Shown piece by piece: positions 1 to 7,376 of a DNA stretch of 64,000 nucleotides. Made by a program: the position numbers and the translations under genes. The stretch's first letter is position 1. Each line of letters begins with the position of its first letter. The DNA comes from Kytococcus aerolatus. Lineage in GTDB: Bacteria; Actinomycetota; Actinomycetes; Actinomycetales; Dermatophilaceae. The notes below the pieces were generated by a model. That model was not told where the DNA came from and did no database searches. It saw only the letters and a program-made list of their open reading frames with translations. The stretch is from the NCBI RefSeq assembly GCF_900187395.1, contig NZ_FYEZ01000001.1:496001-560000 (forward strand). Direction: 5' to 3'.

Positions 1-34
1 CGGGCTGGGCAGTCATGGGGAGCACTCTAGGCGT

Positions 35-73
35 CCGGCCCGGCCCACCGACACGGGCGGCGGACCGGGCCGG
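35..73. terminator. Possible terminator downstream of the GH63-like gene
   Basis: A 9-bp GC inverted repeat (35-43 with 65-73) encloses a loop of about 21 bases, just past the stop codon of the leftward glucosidase gene. It could end that transcript. The large loop and absent T-run make this weak; GC-rich DNA forms such repeats by chance. Nothing else is visible in bases 1-91. Confidence 0.3.
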
Positions 74-91
74 CTGCAGGAGCCCCCGCGC

Positions 92-2839
92 TCACCCGGT
101 GCAGATGAGGTGGGCCACCAGCCCGGTCCACCCGCACTGGTGCGAGGCGCCCAGGCCGACCCCGGTGTCACCGTCGAAGTACTCGGAGAAGGTGGGGTGC
201 ACGTCCCACAGCTCCCCGCCGGGGTGGTGGACCGGGGTGCCGGGGCGGCGACCGTCCTCACCGGGGAGGAAGAGGGAGATCAGCCGGTCGCGGAGGTCCA
301 CGGCCACGTCACTGAGCAGCACCTCGTTCCCGGAGCCGGTCGGGAACTCCACCGTCGCCTCCGGGTGGGCGATGGCCGTGACGGCCAGGGCGTCGATGAG
401 CAGCAGGTTGGTCGGGAACCAGATGGGTCCGCGCCAGTTCGAGTTGCCGCCGAACATCAGCGAGTCCGAGACGCCCGGGGTGTAGTGCAGCTCGTACTCG
501 CGCCCGCCGAGGGTGGCCTTCACACCGTCGCGGTGCGCCGCGGAGAGGGAGCGCAGACCGTGCGGGGCGAGGAACTCGTCCTCGTCGAGCATCCGGGCCA
601 GCATGCGCCGGCGACGCTCCTCCCCCACGAGGGTGAGCATCGCGGCACGCTGGTCCTCGCGCTCCAGCAGGTAGAGGCCCTTGGTGAGCTCGGGGCGGCG
701 GTCGATGAGCCACTCCACCTCGTCGTGGAAGTCCCGGATCTCGCCCCACACCCACTCGGGCACGATGCCGACGGCCATGAGCGGGAGCAGCCCCACGGTG
801 GAGCGCACCGTGAGCTGCTCGGTGCTGCCGTCCGGCGAGACCAGGGCGTCGTAGAAGAAGCCGTCCTCCTCGTCCCACAGGGTGACGCCGTGGGAGCCGG
901 GTGCCTCCATCGCCCGGTCGATGCGCAGGAAGTACTCCAGGAAGGTGGTGCAGGCGCCGTCCCAGGCCTCGTCGTGCCGGCTGAGCTCCAGCGCGGTGCG
1001 CAGCATCGTCAGCGAGAAGAAGGCCATCCAGCTCGTGGCGTCGCTCTGCTCCAGGCGGACATCGGCCGGCAGGTCGGAACGGTCGAAGAAGGCGATGTTG
1101 TCCAGCCCAAGGAAGCCTCCGGTGAAGAGGAACGAGCCCTCCGGGTCCTTCCGGTTGACCCACCACTGGAAGTTCATCATGAGCTTGGTGAAGGTCTGGA
1201 TGAGGAAGCCCCGGTCCCAGGCCCCGTCCAGGTGGTACACCTGCCAGCAGGCCCAGGCGTGCACCGGCGGGTTGGTGTCCCCGAAGTCCCACTCGTAGGC
1301 GGGCAGCTGGCCGTTGGGGTGCTGGGCCCACTCGCGCAGCATGAGGATGAGCTGCTGCTTGGCGAAGGCCGGGTCGACGTGCGCCATCGCCACGGTGTGG
1401 AAGGCCGTGTCCCAGGTGGCGAACCAGGGGTACTCCCACTCGTCGGGCATCGAGATGACGTCGGCCAGGTCGAGATGGCGCCAGGCCGTGTTGCGCCCCG
1501 TCGCGTGGTCCTGACGGGCACCCGGCGGCGGCGGGGAGACCGGGTCTCCCTCGAGCCACTCCTGCACGGAGTAGCGGTAGAGCTGCTTGGCCCACATGAG
1601 CTGGGCGAAGGCCCGCCGGGCGACGTGGTTCTGCTCCGGGGGCACCTCCCCGGGGATGACCCGCGAGTAGAACTCGTCGGCCTCCCCGCGGCGGGCGTCC
1701 AGGACCTCCTGCACGCCCTCGGTGGAGACGGCGTGCCCCTCGCCCGCCGGGTGGGGCAGCGGGGCGCCGGCCACGCCGAGGTGCGCCTCGGCGCCCGGGG
1801 CGAGCCCGGTCATGCGCAGCTCGACGACCACCTGGGCGCCGGGCTCCACCGACTCGAAGCGGAAGTGCCAGGCGCACTTGGTGCCCCGGTTCCCCGGGTT
1901 CGTGGCCCCCTGCTCGCCGTGGACCACGGCGCGATCCACCGCGTTCTTGGCGTGGGGGCTGCCGAGGCGGTCGGACCCGAAGACGGCGACCTCGTCGGTC
2001 TCGTTCTCGCAGAAGAGGATCTCGGAGGGGGCTGCACCCTCGCCGGTGGCGGCCGTCACCTCGTAGGTGCCCAGCCAGTCGTGCCGGGCCCGCACCCGGG
2101 CCGTGGCCCCGGGCCGCTCGTCACCCTCGTGGGCGGGCTCGAGCCACAGCTCGGGGCGGCGGTCGTCCCGCCCCCAGGACCAGGTGTTGCGGAACCACAG
2201 CTGCGGGAGGATCCGCAGGGGGGCGGCCTCCGGCCCGTGGTTCGTGGCGGTGATGCGCACGACCAGGTCGTTCTCGGAGGCCTTGGCGTGCTGGACGTCG
2301 ACGTCGAAGAAGCGGTTCTCGTCCAGGACCCCCAGGTCGGCCAGCTCGACCTCCTCCTGCCCCAGGCCGGCCGCGGCGTTGCGCTCCACGAGCTCCGCAT
2401 AGGGGTAGGCGGCCTGCGGGTAGCGGTACAGGTAGGAGCTCCAGGAGTGGGTGGGGGTGGCGTCCTGCGCCCACCAGTACTCCTTGACGTCCTCCCCGTG
2501 GTTCCCCTGCGGCCCGGAGAGCCCGAACAGGCGTTCCTTGAGGCGGTCGTCCTGCCCGTTCCACAGGCCCAGCCCGAGGTTCAGGAAGCCGAAGCGGTCG
2601 CTGATCGCCGCCAGGCCGTCCTCACCCCATCGGTAGGCGCGCTGGTGGGCGTGGTCGAAGGGGAAGTAGGTCCACGCGTCCCCGTCGGCGGAGTAGTCCT
2701 CCCGGACGGTGCCCCACTGGCGGGCGGCGGCGTAGGGCCCCCACAACCGCCATGCGTCATCCTGCGTCGGCGCCTGGGCCAAGCGCTGGTGCTCCGTGGA
2801 GGTCTCGGGCTGGTCGGGAGTCGGTGGCTGCTGTGTCAC
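92..2839 (-). CDS. GH63-like (MGH1-type) glucosidase, cytoplasmic
   Basis: The predicted 915-residue protein has an (alpha/alpha)6-barrel glycosidase C-terminal half of the GH63/mannosylglycerate-hydrolase-like type, rich in Trp and acidic residues. Its N-terminus carries the WGPYxxxRQWGTVREDYS block (residues about 33-50), typical of long actinobacterial proteins annotated as glucosidase. It probably hydrolyses an alpha-linked glucoside or glycosylglycerate, but the substrate cannot be told. There is no signal peptide, so it should act in the cytoplasm. I chose the GTG at 2839 because conserved sequence begins shortly after it; the open frame extends upstream to 3817, but that part overlaps the divergent secreted-protein gene and looks non-coding. 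It is transcribed away from the cobalamin locus and is unlikely to belong to it. Confidence 0.8.
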   Translation of the reverse strand: MTQQPPTPDQPETSTEHQRLAQAPTQDDAWRLWGPYAAARQWGTVREDYSADGDAWTYFPFDHAHQRAYRWGEDGLAAISDRFGFLNLGLGLWNGQDDRLKERLFGLSGPQGNHGEDVKEYWWAQDATPTHSWSSYLYRYPQAAYPYAELVERNAAAGLGQEEVELADLGVLDENRFFDVDVQHAKASENDLVVRITATNHGPEAAPLRILPQLWFRNTWSWGRDDRRPELWLEPAHEGDERPGATARVRARHDWLGTYEVTAATGEGAAPSEILFCENETDEVAVFGSDRLGSPHAKNAVDRAVVHGEQGATNPGNRGTKCAWHFRFESVEPGAQVVVELRMTGLAPGAEAHLGVAGAPLPHPAGEGHAVSTEGVQEVLDARRGEADEFYSRVIPGEVPPEQNHVARRAFAQLMWAKQLYRYSVQEWLEGDPVSPPPPGARQDHATGRNTAWRHLDLADVISMPDEWEYPWFATWDTAFHTVAMAHVDPAFAKQQLILMLREWAQHPNGQLPAYEWDFGDTNPPVHAWACWQVYHLDGAWDRGFLIQTFTKLMMNFQWWVNRKDPEGSFLFTGGFLGLDNIAFFDRSDLPADVRLEQSDATSWMAFFSLTMLRTALELSRHDEAWDGACTTFLEYFLRIDRAMEAPGSHGVTLWDEEDGFFYDALVSPDGSTEQLTVRSTVGLLPLMAVGIVPEWVWGEIRDFHDEVEWLIDRRPELTKGLYLLEREDQRAAMLTLVGEERRRRMLARMLDEDEFLAPHGLRSLSAAHRDGVKATLGGREYELHYTPGVSDSLMFGGNSNWRGPIWFPTNLLLIDALAVTAIAHPEATVEFPTGSGNEVLLSDVAVDLRDRLISLFLPGEDGRRPGTPVHHPGGELWDVHPTFSEYFDGDTGVGLGASHQCGWTGLVAHLICTG

Positions 2840-2860
2840 GCGGCGCAAGTCTGCCAAACT

Positions 2861-2935
2861 CAGGCCTGCCCACCGGCCGTCGGGAGTGTGATCCCGGCGA
2901 CCCTCCGGCCGATGGGGTGCGGCCACTTGGCGACC
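2861..2935 (+). promoter_or_regulatory. Possible degenerate cobalamin riboswitch
   Basis: The leader of the first four-Cys gene holds GCCTGCCCA (2864-2872), a CGGGA..TCCCG hairpin with loop GTGTGATCC (2881-2897) and GCCACTTGGC (2922-2931). The same GCCTGCCCA opens the clear riboswitch at 3747-3755, and the loop and GCCACT element resemble parts of the cobalamin aptamer. The CCCGC(A)AC core is not intact, so this may be a decayed copy or chance similarity. Confidence 0.25.
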
Positions 2936-2992
2936 TTCCCGCAGGTGCACCGACCGCACCCACGCCCCCACCCCTGCTCCAGGAGGCCCACC

Positions 2993-3718
2993 ATGAAGCG
3001 CACCGCCCTGCTGATTTCCGCCGGCCTGACCATGGCCGCCGCACCCGCCGCAGTGGCCGCCCCGGCGGCGGGTGCGATGCCGGCCCACACCGACCCGTCC
3101 GCCGCCTGCGCCGGTGACTCCGGGGTGACCGTGGTGGTCCAGATGCCCGACGCCACCCACTACGGCTGTGCCACGGGCGACCCGGCCACCGGCGAGGAGG
3201 CCCTGACCGGCGCGGGCTTCGAGCTGGAGCACGACACGAGCGGCATGGTCTGCTCCATCGGGCACGAGGGCACCTGGTACCCGGTCGAGGGTGAGGACGG
3301 CTGGACCTGCGGCGACTTCGACGGCACCTACTGGAGCTACTGGACCGCGGAGGAAGGGGATTCCGAGTGGACCTCCAGCCAGGTGGGCGCCGCAGAGCAC
3401 GACCCGGCGGTCGGTGAGGCGATCGGGTGGCGTCACGGCGACGGCAACAAGGCGCCGGCCGATGGGGAGGTGCCCACCCCGGACGCCACGGGCGACGCCA
3501 CGAGCGACGCCACGAGCGAGTCGAGCCCCGCCGGGTCGAGCCCGGCCGGTTCCGAGGAGTCGCCGACCACACCCCCCGCATCGGACGAGGCCGCCGACGG
3601 CGCGGCGGAAGAGGCCTCCGACCAGGGCCAGTCCCCTTGGGTGACCTGGGCCCTGGTGGGCGGTGTCGTCCTGCTCGCAGCGGCCGTCGTGACGGCGGTC
3701 CTGCGCCGCCGCCGCTGA
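2993..3718 (+). CDS. Secreted four-Cys DUF4430/SCO2322-like protein, membrane-anchored (paralogue 1)
   Basis: This 241-residue protein has a signal peptide (1-24) and a globular domain with Cys39, Cys59, Cys87 and Cys106. Further features are a YWSYW motif near 114, a GWR motif near 145, a Ser/Thr/Glu/Pro-rich stalk and a C-terminal membrane helix ending in RRRR. The domain matches the DUF4430/SCO2322 pattern, the same fold as the beta domain of animal transcobalamin. Two paralogues follow at 5145 and 5994 with almost the same Cys spacing (20, 28, then 13-20), suggesting two disulphides outside the cell. The ATG has a good AGGAGG (2981-2986). It lies upstream of the riboswitch, so it is controlled separately from the main operon. 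Predicted role: cobalamin or corrinoid capture, inferred from context. Confidence 0.75.
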   Translation: MKRTALLISAGLTMAAAPAAVAAPAAGAMPAHTDPSAACAGDSGVTVVVQMPDATHYGCATGDPATGEEALTGAGFELEHDTSGMVCSIGHEGTWYPVEGEDGWTCGDFDGTYWSYWTAEEGDSEWTSSQVGAAEHDPAVGEAIGWRHGDGNKAPADGEVPTPDATGDATSDATSESSPAGSSPAGSEESPTTPPASDEAADGAAEEASDQGQSPWVTWALVGGVVLLAAAVVTAVLRRRR

Positions 3719-3740
3719 CCCGAGCGCTCCCCTCCCCCCG

Positions 3741-3860
3741 GTGGTAGCCTGCCCAGCGAGGTCCATCTGGGGAAAGCCGGTGAGAGTCCGGCACTGACCC
3801 GCAACCGTGAGGCGCATGCGCCGCAGTCGGACTGCCCACTGGCCCTCGGCTCACACACCC
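3741..3860 (+). promoter_or_regulatory. Cobalamin riboswitch
   Basis: The core at 3769-3810 fits the B12 aptamer: GGGGAAAGCCGGTGAGAG, then TCCGGCACTGACCCGCAACC and GTGA. A short palindromic hairpin GGCGC-AT-GCGCC (3811-3822) follows, then AGTCGGACTGCC (3825-3836), close to the B12-box end. The peripheral domain is short, as in class II cobalamin riboswitches. It ends about 80-100 bases before the ATG at 3937, leaving room for an expression platform; GTCTGCGG and CGCAGGTC segments (3867-3896) could form it. It should repress the downstream capture and transport operon when cobalamin is plentiful. Confidence 0.9.
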
Positions 3861-3936
3861 GTCGAGGTCTGCGGGAGGGCCAGCCGACGCAGGTCGATGC
3901 TGCTCTTCGAGACGGACCGTCACGAAAGGCTCTCTC

Positions 3937-5148
3937 ATGCGTCAAGCTCATCGCCTGCTTGCTGCCGGGTTTGCAGCAAGCATCGCCCTCTCCCTCCCCG
4001 TCTCCGCGGGGGCCGCCCCGGGCGGTCCCGCCCTGGCCCACCCGGTCCTGACGGCCAAGCAGCAGTCCGAGGCACACGCCGCCGCCGACTGGATCGTCGA
4101 GCAGCTCGCCGGCGCCGACCACTTCCCCGCTGGTGGTGACACCGTGGACGCCCTGGTCGCCTTGGCCGCAGCCGGCAACCACGATGACGTCGCCCGCAAG
4201 TTGGGCGCCTACCTCCAGGACGACCCGGCGGCCAAGGAGTACGCGAGTGTCCAGCCGGGCGCCGCGGCGAAGGTCGTCATCGGCCTGGACGCCGCCTGCA
4301 TGGACACCAGCGCCTACGACCAGATGATGCTCAAGGACATGAAGGACGACGGCTCCCTGCCGGGCTTCGCCTCGGCCTTCAACCACTCGCTGGTGATCAT
4401 CGCCCTGGAGCGTTCCGGGCAGGAGATCCCGCCGGTGCTGGTGGAGAAGCTCAAGAGCTGGCAGACCGCCGAGGACGGTGGGTTCGAGTACGACGACTTC
4501 ATCTCCGGCGGCAAGGTCTACGACGTGGACGGTGGCGCCATGGGCGCCATGGCCCTCCAGGTGGCGGGTGAGGACGAGGCCGCCGAGCGCGCGCTCGACT
4601 CGCTGCGCGCCCACCAGGAGGCCCCCGGGTACTGGCCGAACTACTCGCCGGTGAACTCGACCGGTCTGGTGGTGCACGCCCTGGAGATCGACGGCCGGGA
4701 CGTCTCCAAGGCGCAGGCCTGGATGAAGACCCAGCAGCTGTCGGATGGCGGTTTCCCCGCCTCGCTCGACGGTGACACCTCCAACGTGATGGCCACGATC
4801 CAGGGGATGCAGGCCATCGCCGGCGCCGGGTACACCAACGCTGATCTGGGGTGTGAGGCTGAGCCGACCCCGGAGCCCACCACTCCCGAGCCGACCACCC
4901 CGGAGCCCACCACTCCCGAGCCGACCACCCCGGAGCCCACCAGCCCCGAGCCGACCACCCCGGAGCCCACCAGCCCCGAGCCGACCACCCCGGAGCCCAC
5001 CAGCCCCGAGCCGAGCGGGCCGGTCGCCGACACCGGTGTCGGGGCCAAGGAAGGTGACGGCCAGCTGGCCGCCGCAGCCATGGGTGGTCTCATGGTCCTT
5101 GCTGGGGGCGCCGTCGCGGCTGCCCGCCTGCGTCGCGAGGGGAAGTGA
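3937..5148 (+). CDS. Secreted alpha-toroid (prenyltransferase/squalene-cyclase repeat) protein with anchored stalk; transcobalamin alpha-domain-like
   Basis: The 403-residue protein has a signal peptide (cleavage near residue 27, SAGAAPG). An alpha-helical body of about 280 residues carries squalene-cyclase/prenyltransferase-type repeats, for example SWQTAEDGGF and MKTQQLSDGGF. Then comes a stalk of EPTTP/EPTSP repeats, a VADTG motif (about 363-367), a hydrophobic segment and an Arg-rich tail. VADTG in that position resembles a sortase signal. Being the first gene after the cobalamin riboswitch suggests a B12-binding protein. The (alpha/alpha)6 toroid is the fold of the transcobalamin/intrinsic factor alpha domain, so I infer it pairs with the neighbouring DUF4430-like proteins. 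Enzyme activity is unlikely for a secreted protein of this kind. Its stop overlaps the next start by 4 bases. Confidence 0.8.
   Translation: MRQAHRLLAAGFAASIALSLPVSAGAAPGGPALAHPVLTAKQQSEAHAAADWIVEQLAGADHFPAGGDTVDALVALAAAGNHDDVARKLGAYLQDDPAAKEYASVQPGAAAKVVIGLDAACMDTSAYDQMMLKDMKDDGSLPGFASAFNHSLVIIALERSGQEIPPVLVEKLKSWQTAEDGGFEYDDFISGGKVYDVDGGAMGAMALQVAGEDEAAERALDSLRAHQEAPGYWPNYSPVNSTGLVVHALEIDGRDVSKAQAWMKTQQLSDGGFPASLDGDTSNVMATIQGMQAIAGAGYTNADLGCEAEPTPEPTTPEPTTPEPTTPEPTTPEPTSPEPTTPEPTSPEPTTPEPTSPEPSGPVADTGVGAKEGDGQLAAAAMGGLMVLAGGAVAAARLRREGK
4865..5020 (+). repeat. In-frame tandem repeat encoding Pro-Glu-Thr stalk (copy 1)
   Basis: Units of about 30 bases encode EPTTPEPT(S/T)P and form the wall-spanning stalk of the alpha-toroid protein. 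Nearly the same repeat is in the next gene. The DNA similarity between copies invites slippage or recombination that would change stalk length. Confidence 0.9.
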
Positions 5149-5927
5149 TCGCCGTGGCACACGTCAAGAGCGTCATCGGCTCCCTGAGTGCCGCGTCCCT
5201 GGTCACCGTGGGCCTGGCGGCCTCCGGCCTGTCCGCCGCATCCGCCGCCCCGGGTCTCGACCGAGCCTGCAAGGACGGTGAGGGCATCACCGTCGTGGTG
5301 CAGGACCCCACCCGGAACATCATCCGCTGTGGCCTGGGCGACGCGGACAACGGGGCCGAGGCACTGGAGAACGCCGGGTTCGAGATCGACTACCGCGAGG
5401 AGGGCTTCATCTGCCGCATCGGCTACGAGGGCCAGTGGTTCCCCGCCGGTGCGTTGGACGACGACTCCCAGTGCGTGGAGTTCCCCCCCGAGGGCGGCTA
5501 CATCTACTGGGCCTACTTCCACACCACGTCGCCGAACGCGCCGTGGGAGTACTCCCAGTGGGGCGTGCTGAACCGAGACCCGGCGCTGAACTCCGTGGAG
5601 GGGTGGCGGTGGGGCACCGGCAAGGAACAGCCGAACAACGGCACGGTTCCGCCGTACCACGTGGAGCCCAGCCCCGAGCCGACGACCCCGGAGCCCACCA
5701 GCCCCGAGCCGACGACCCCGGAGCCCACCAGCCCCGAGCCGACGACCCCGGAGCCCACCAGCCCCGAGCCGACGACCCCGGAGCCGAGTGAGACCGCCCC
5801 GACCGGCCCCGTCGTGGACACCGGCGTGACCACCGGTGGCAACGGCGAACTCGCCATCGCCACCCTTGCCGGCCTGCTCGCACTGGCCGGAGGAACTGTC
5901 GCCGCGACGCGCCTGCGCCGCCGCTGA
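5145..5927 (+). CDS. Secreted four-Cys DUF4430/SCO2322-like protein with VVDTG anchor (paralogue 2)
   Basis: This 260-residue protein has a signal peptide (to about residue 35) and a globular domain with Cys42, Cys62, Cys90 and Cys110. It carries YWAYF and EGWRWG motifs, an EPTTP/EPTSP stalk nearly identical in DNA to that of the preceding gene, VVDTG (about 223-227), a membrane helix and an Arg tail. Shared stalk and anchor type suggest it sits beside the alpha-toroid protein as the transcobalamin beta-domain-like partner. The GTG start overlaps the upstream stop (GTGA), implying translational coupling. A second GTG at 5154 has better spacing to AGGGGA and is an alternative start. Binding of cobalamin is inferred from fold and riboswitch context. 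Confidence 0.78.
   Translation: MIAVAHVKSVIGSLSAASLVTVGLAASGLSAASAAPGLDRACKDGEGITVVVQDPTRNIIRCGLGDADNGAEALENAGFEIDYREEGFICRIGYEGQWFPAGALDDDSQCVEFPPEGGYIYWAYFHTTSPNAPWEYSQWGVLNRDPALNSVEGWRWGTGKEQPNNGTVPPYHVEPSPEPTTPEPTSPEPTTPEPTSPEPTTPEPTSPEPTTPEPSETAPTGPVVDTGVTTGGNGELAIATLAGLLALAGGTVAATRLRRR
5671..5790 (+). repeat. In-frame tandem repeat encoding Pro-Glu-Thr stalk (copy 2)
   Basis: Four 30-base units encode PEPTTPEPTS. They differ from copy 1 (4865-5020) mainly by GACGACC for GACCACC. This looks like a duplicated module within the operon. Confidence 0.9.
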
Positions 5928-5936
5928 TCCCCCCTG

Positions 5937-5965
5937 CCCCGCCGCGTCCCCCCGACGCGGCGGGG
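5937..5965 (+). terminator. Hairpin inside the cobalamin operon (attenuator or weak terminator)
   Basis: A perfect 12-bp stem CCCCGCCGCGTC/GACGCGGCGGGG with a 5-base loop lies in the only sizeable gap of the operon (5928-5993). It could lower expression of the third DUF4430-like gene and the transporter relative to the two surface proteins upstream, or protect the upstream mRNA. There is no U-run after it. Confidence 0.55.
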
Positions 5966-5993
5966 CCCCTCCTTCCCCCTCCCGGAGACCCGC

Positions 5994-7376
5994 ATGACCA
6001 CTCCTGCCGACCGCGCCCCACACAACTCCCCCCGCCTGACCGGCACCCTGGGGAGGGTTCTCACCGCGGCCGTCCTGGTCTCAAGCGCCACGGTGGCGGG
6101 CCCCACCTGGTCGCAACCGGCCCACGCCGCCGGAAAGCCGGGCGCCTGCGCCAAGGGCGAGGGGGTCACCGTCATCGTGCAGGACCCCAACAACAACGTC
6201 ATGCGCTGCTCGCCGGGCGACCCCGCCAACGGCGAGGAGGCCCTCGAGGGGGCCGGCTTCACCATCGTGCACAACTACTCCGGCCTGATCTGCCAGATCG
6301 GCTACGGGGACATCATGTACCCGCAGGAGTGCCCCCAGCTGCCGATGCCCTACTGGTCCTACTGGCAGGCCCAGCACCCGGGCGACAGCTGGTACTACTC
6401 CGACTGGGGCGCCATCACCTACGACCCCGACATCGACGACTTCGAGGGGTGGCGCTTCGGCGTCGGCCACACGACCCCGAACAACGGCATCGTGCCGCTG
6501 TACGCCGGGCAGAGCGGACCGCAGCCCGCCCCGGCGCCGCCGGAGAACATGCCTCGTGGCGTGGTGCCTTCGGGCGACTCCGGCGTCAACGACGGCAGCT
6601 GGGACGGCGGGGACTACTCCGACGGTGACCCCAACCACCCCGGGGAGACGTTCACGCCCTCTCCCACCACCACGGCACCGGCCCCCACCTCACCGCCGAC
6701 GTCGTCCCGGCCGGACCCCACGACATCGCGGCCGACCACGAAGTCACCCCAGCCCACCCGCACGGACGCGCCGCGGTCAACTGCCCCCCGCCCGACCAGT
6801 GCACCGAAGACCTCCGCACCGAAGCCATCCGAGGAGGCGACCTCCCGCCCCGCTGGCACGGACGCTCCGCCGAAGCCCTCCACCGAAGGCTCCACCAGCA
6901 GCAGGTCGACCGGTGGCTCCGCCCCACGCTCCTCCGGAGAGGCCACCGACGACACGTCGGTTCGGTCTTCCCCCCAACCCACCGCACCGGGCACAGCGGA
7001 CTCCGGCCCCACCGGGCCGGCGCAGGCAGGGACCCCTGAGGCCGACCGCTCGAGCCAGAACCCCACCGGACAGGAGCGCAGTTCCTCATCGACGTCCGCG
7101 GCGACGCCGCCCCAGTCCGCCGCCGGTGAGTCCGAGGCGGATGCTGCCGCGAACTCATCGCAGAGCCCCTCCAGCAGCAGCCAGCCCGTCCCCACCAGTG
7201 AGGCCGCCGCGAGCGACCCCGCCGCCCCCGTCGGCGAGCCCACGCGCAACGAGAACGCCGCCGGGCCGTCCGGTGAGGCGCCCGGCTCCGGATACGGCAG
7301 CCTGCTGCTGACCGGAGGTCTGTTGGCCGCCGTCGCCGCTGGCGTCGGTGCGTGGCTGCGTTTGGGCCGGAGGTGA
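5994..7376 (+). CDS. Secreted four-Cys DUF4430/SCO2322-like protein with long Ser/Thr/Pro stalk (paralogue 3)
   Basis: The 460-residue protein has a signal peptide with a long N-region (cleavage near AHAAG, residues 43-47) and a four-Cys domain (Cys52, Cys72, Cys100, Cys113). YWSYW and EGWRFG motifs follow, then a Ser/Thr/Pro-rich low-complexity stalk of over 200 residues, and a C-terminal helix with LGRR. It lacks the (V)xDTG motif of its neighbours, so it is probably held by the membrane helix. The long stalk could place the binding domain further out. CCCGGAG (5981-5987) lies before the ATG. Its end overlaps the ECF T-component start, so it is transcribed with the transporter. Cobalamin capture is inferred from context. 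Confidence 0.75.
   Translation: MTTPADRAPHNSPRLTGTLGRVLTAAVLVSSATVAGPTWSQPAHAAGKPGACAKGEGVTVIVQDPNNNVMRCSPGDPANGEEALEGAGFTIVHNYSGLICQIGYGDIMYPQECPQLPMPYWSYWQAQHPGDSWYYSDWGAITYDPDIDDFEGWRFGVGHTTPNNGIVPLYAGQSGPQPAPAPPENMPRGVVPSGDSGVNDGSWDGGDYSDGDPNHPGETFTPSPTTTAPAPTSPPTSSRPDPTTSRPTTKSPQPTRTDAPRSTAPRPTSAPKTSAPKPSEEATSRPAGTDAPPKPSTEGSTSSRSTGGSAPRSSGEATDDTSVRSSPQPTAPGTADSGPTGPAQAGTPEADRSSQNPTGQERSSSSTSAATPPQSAAGESEADAAANSSQSPSSSSQPVPTSEAAASDPAAPVGEPTRNENAAGPSGEAPGSGYGSLLLTGGLLAAVAAGVGAWLRLGRR

Noticed and set aside
110-3718. Long plus-strand open frame overlapping the GH63-like gene
   Set aside because: Its first 2.8 kb is the antisense shadow of the glucosidase gene; only the part from 2993 is a real secreted protein with a ribosome-binding site.
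4865-5020. Regular 30-base repeats that look like a CRISPR array
   Set aside because: The units are contiguous with no spacers and read in frame as a Pro-Glu-Thr stalk.
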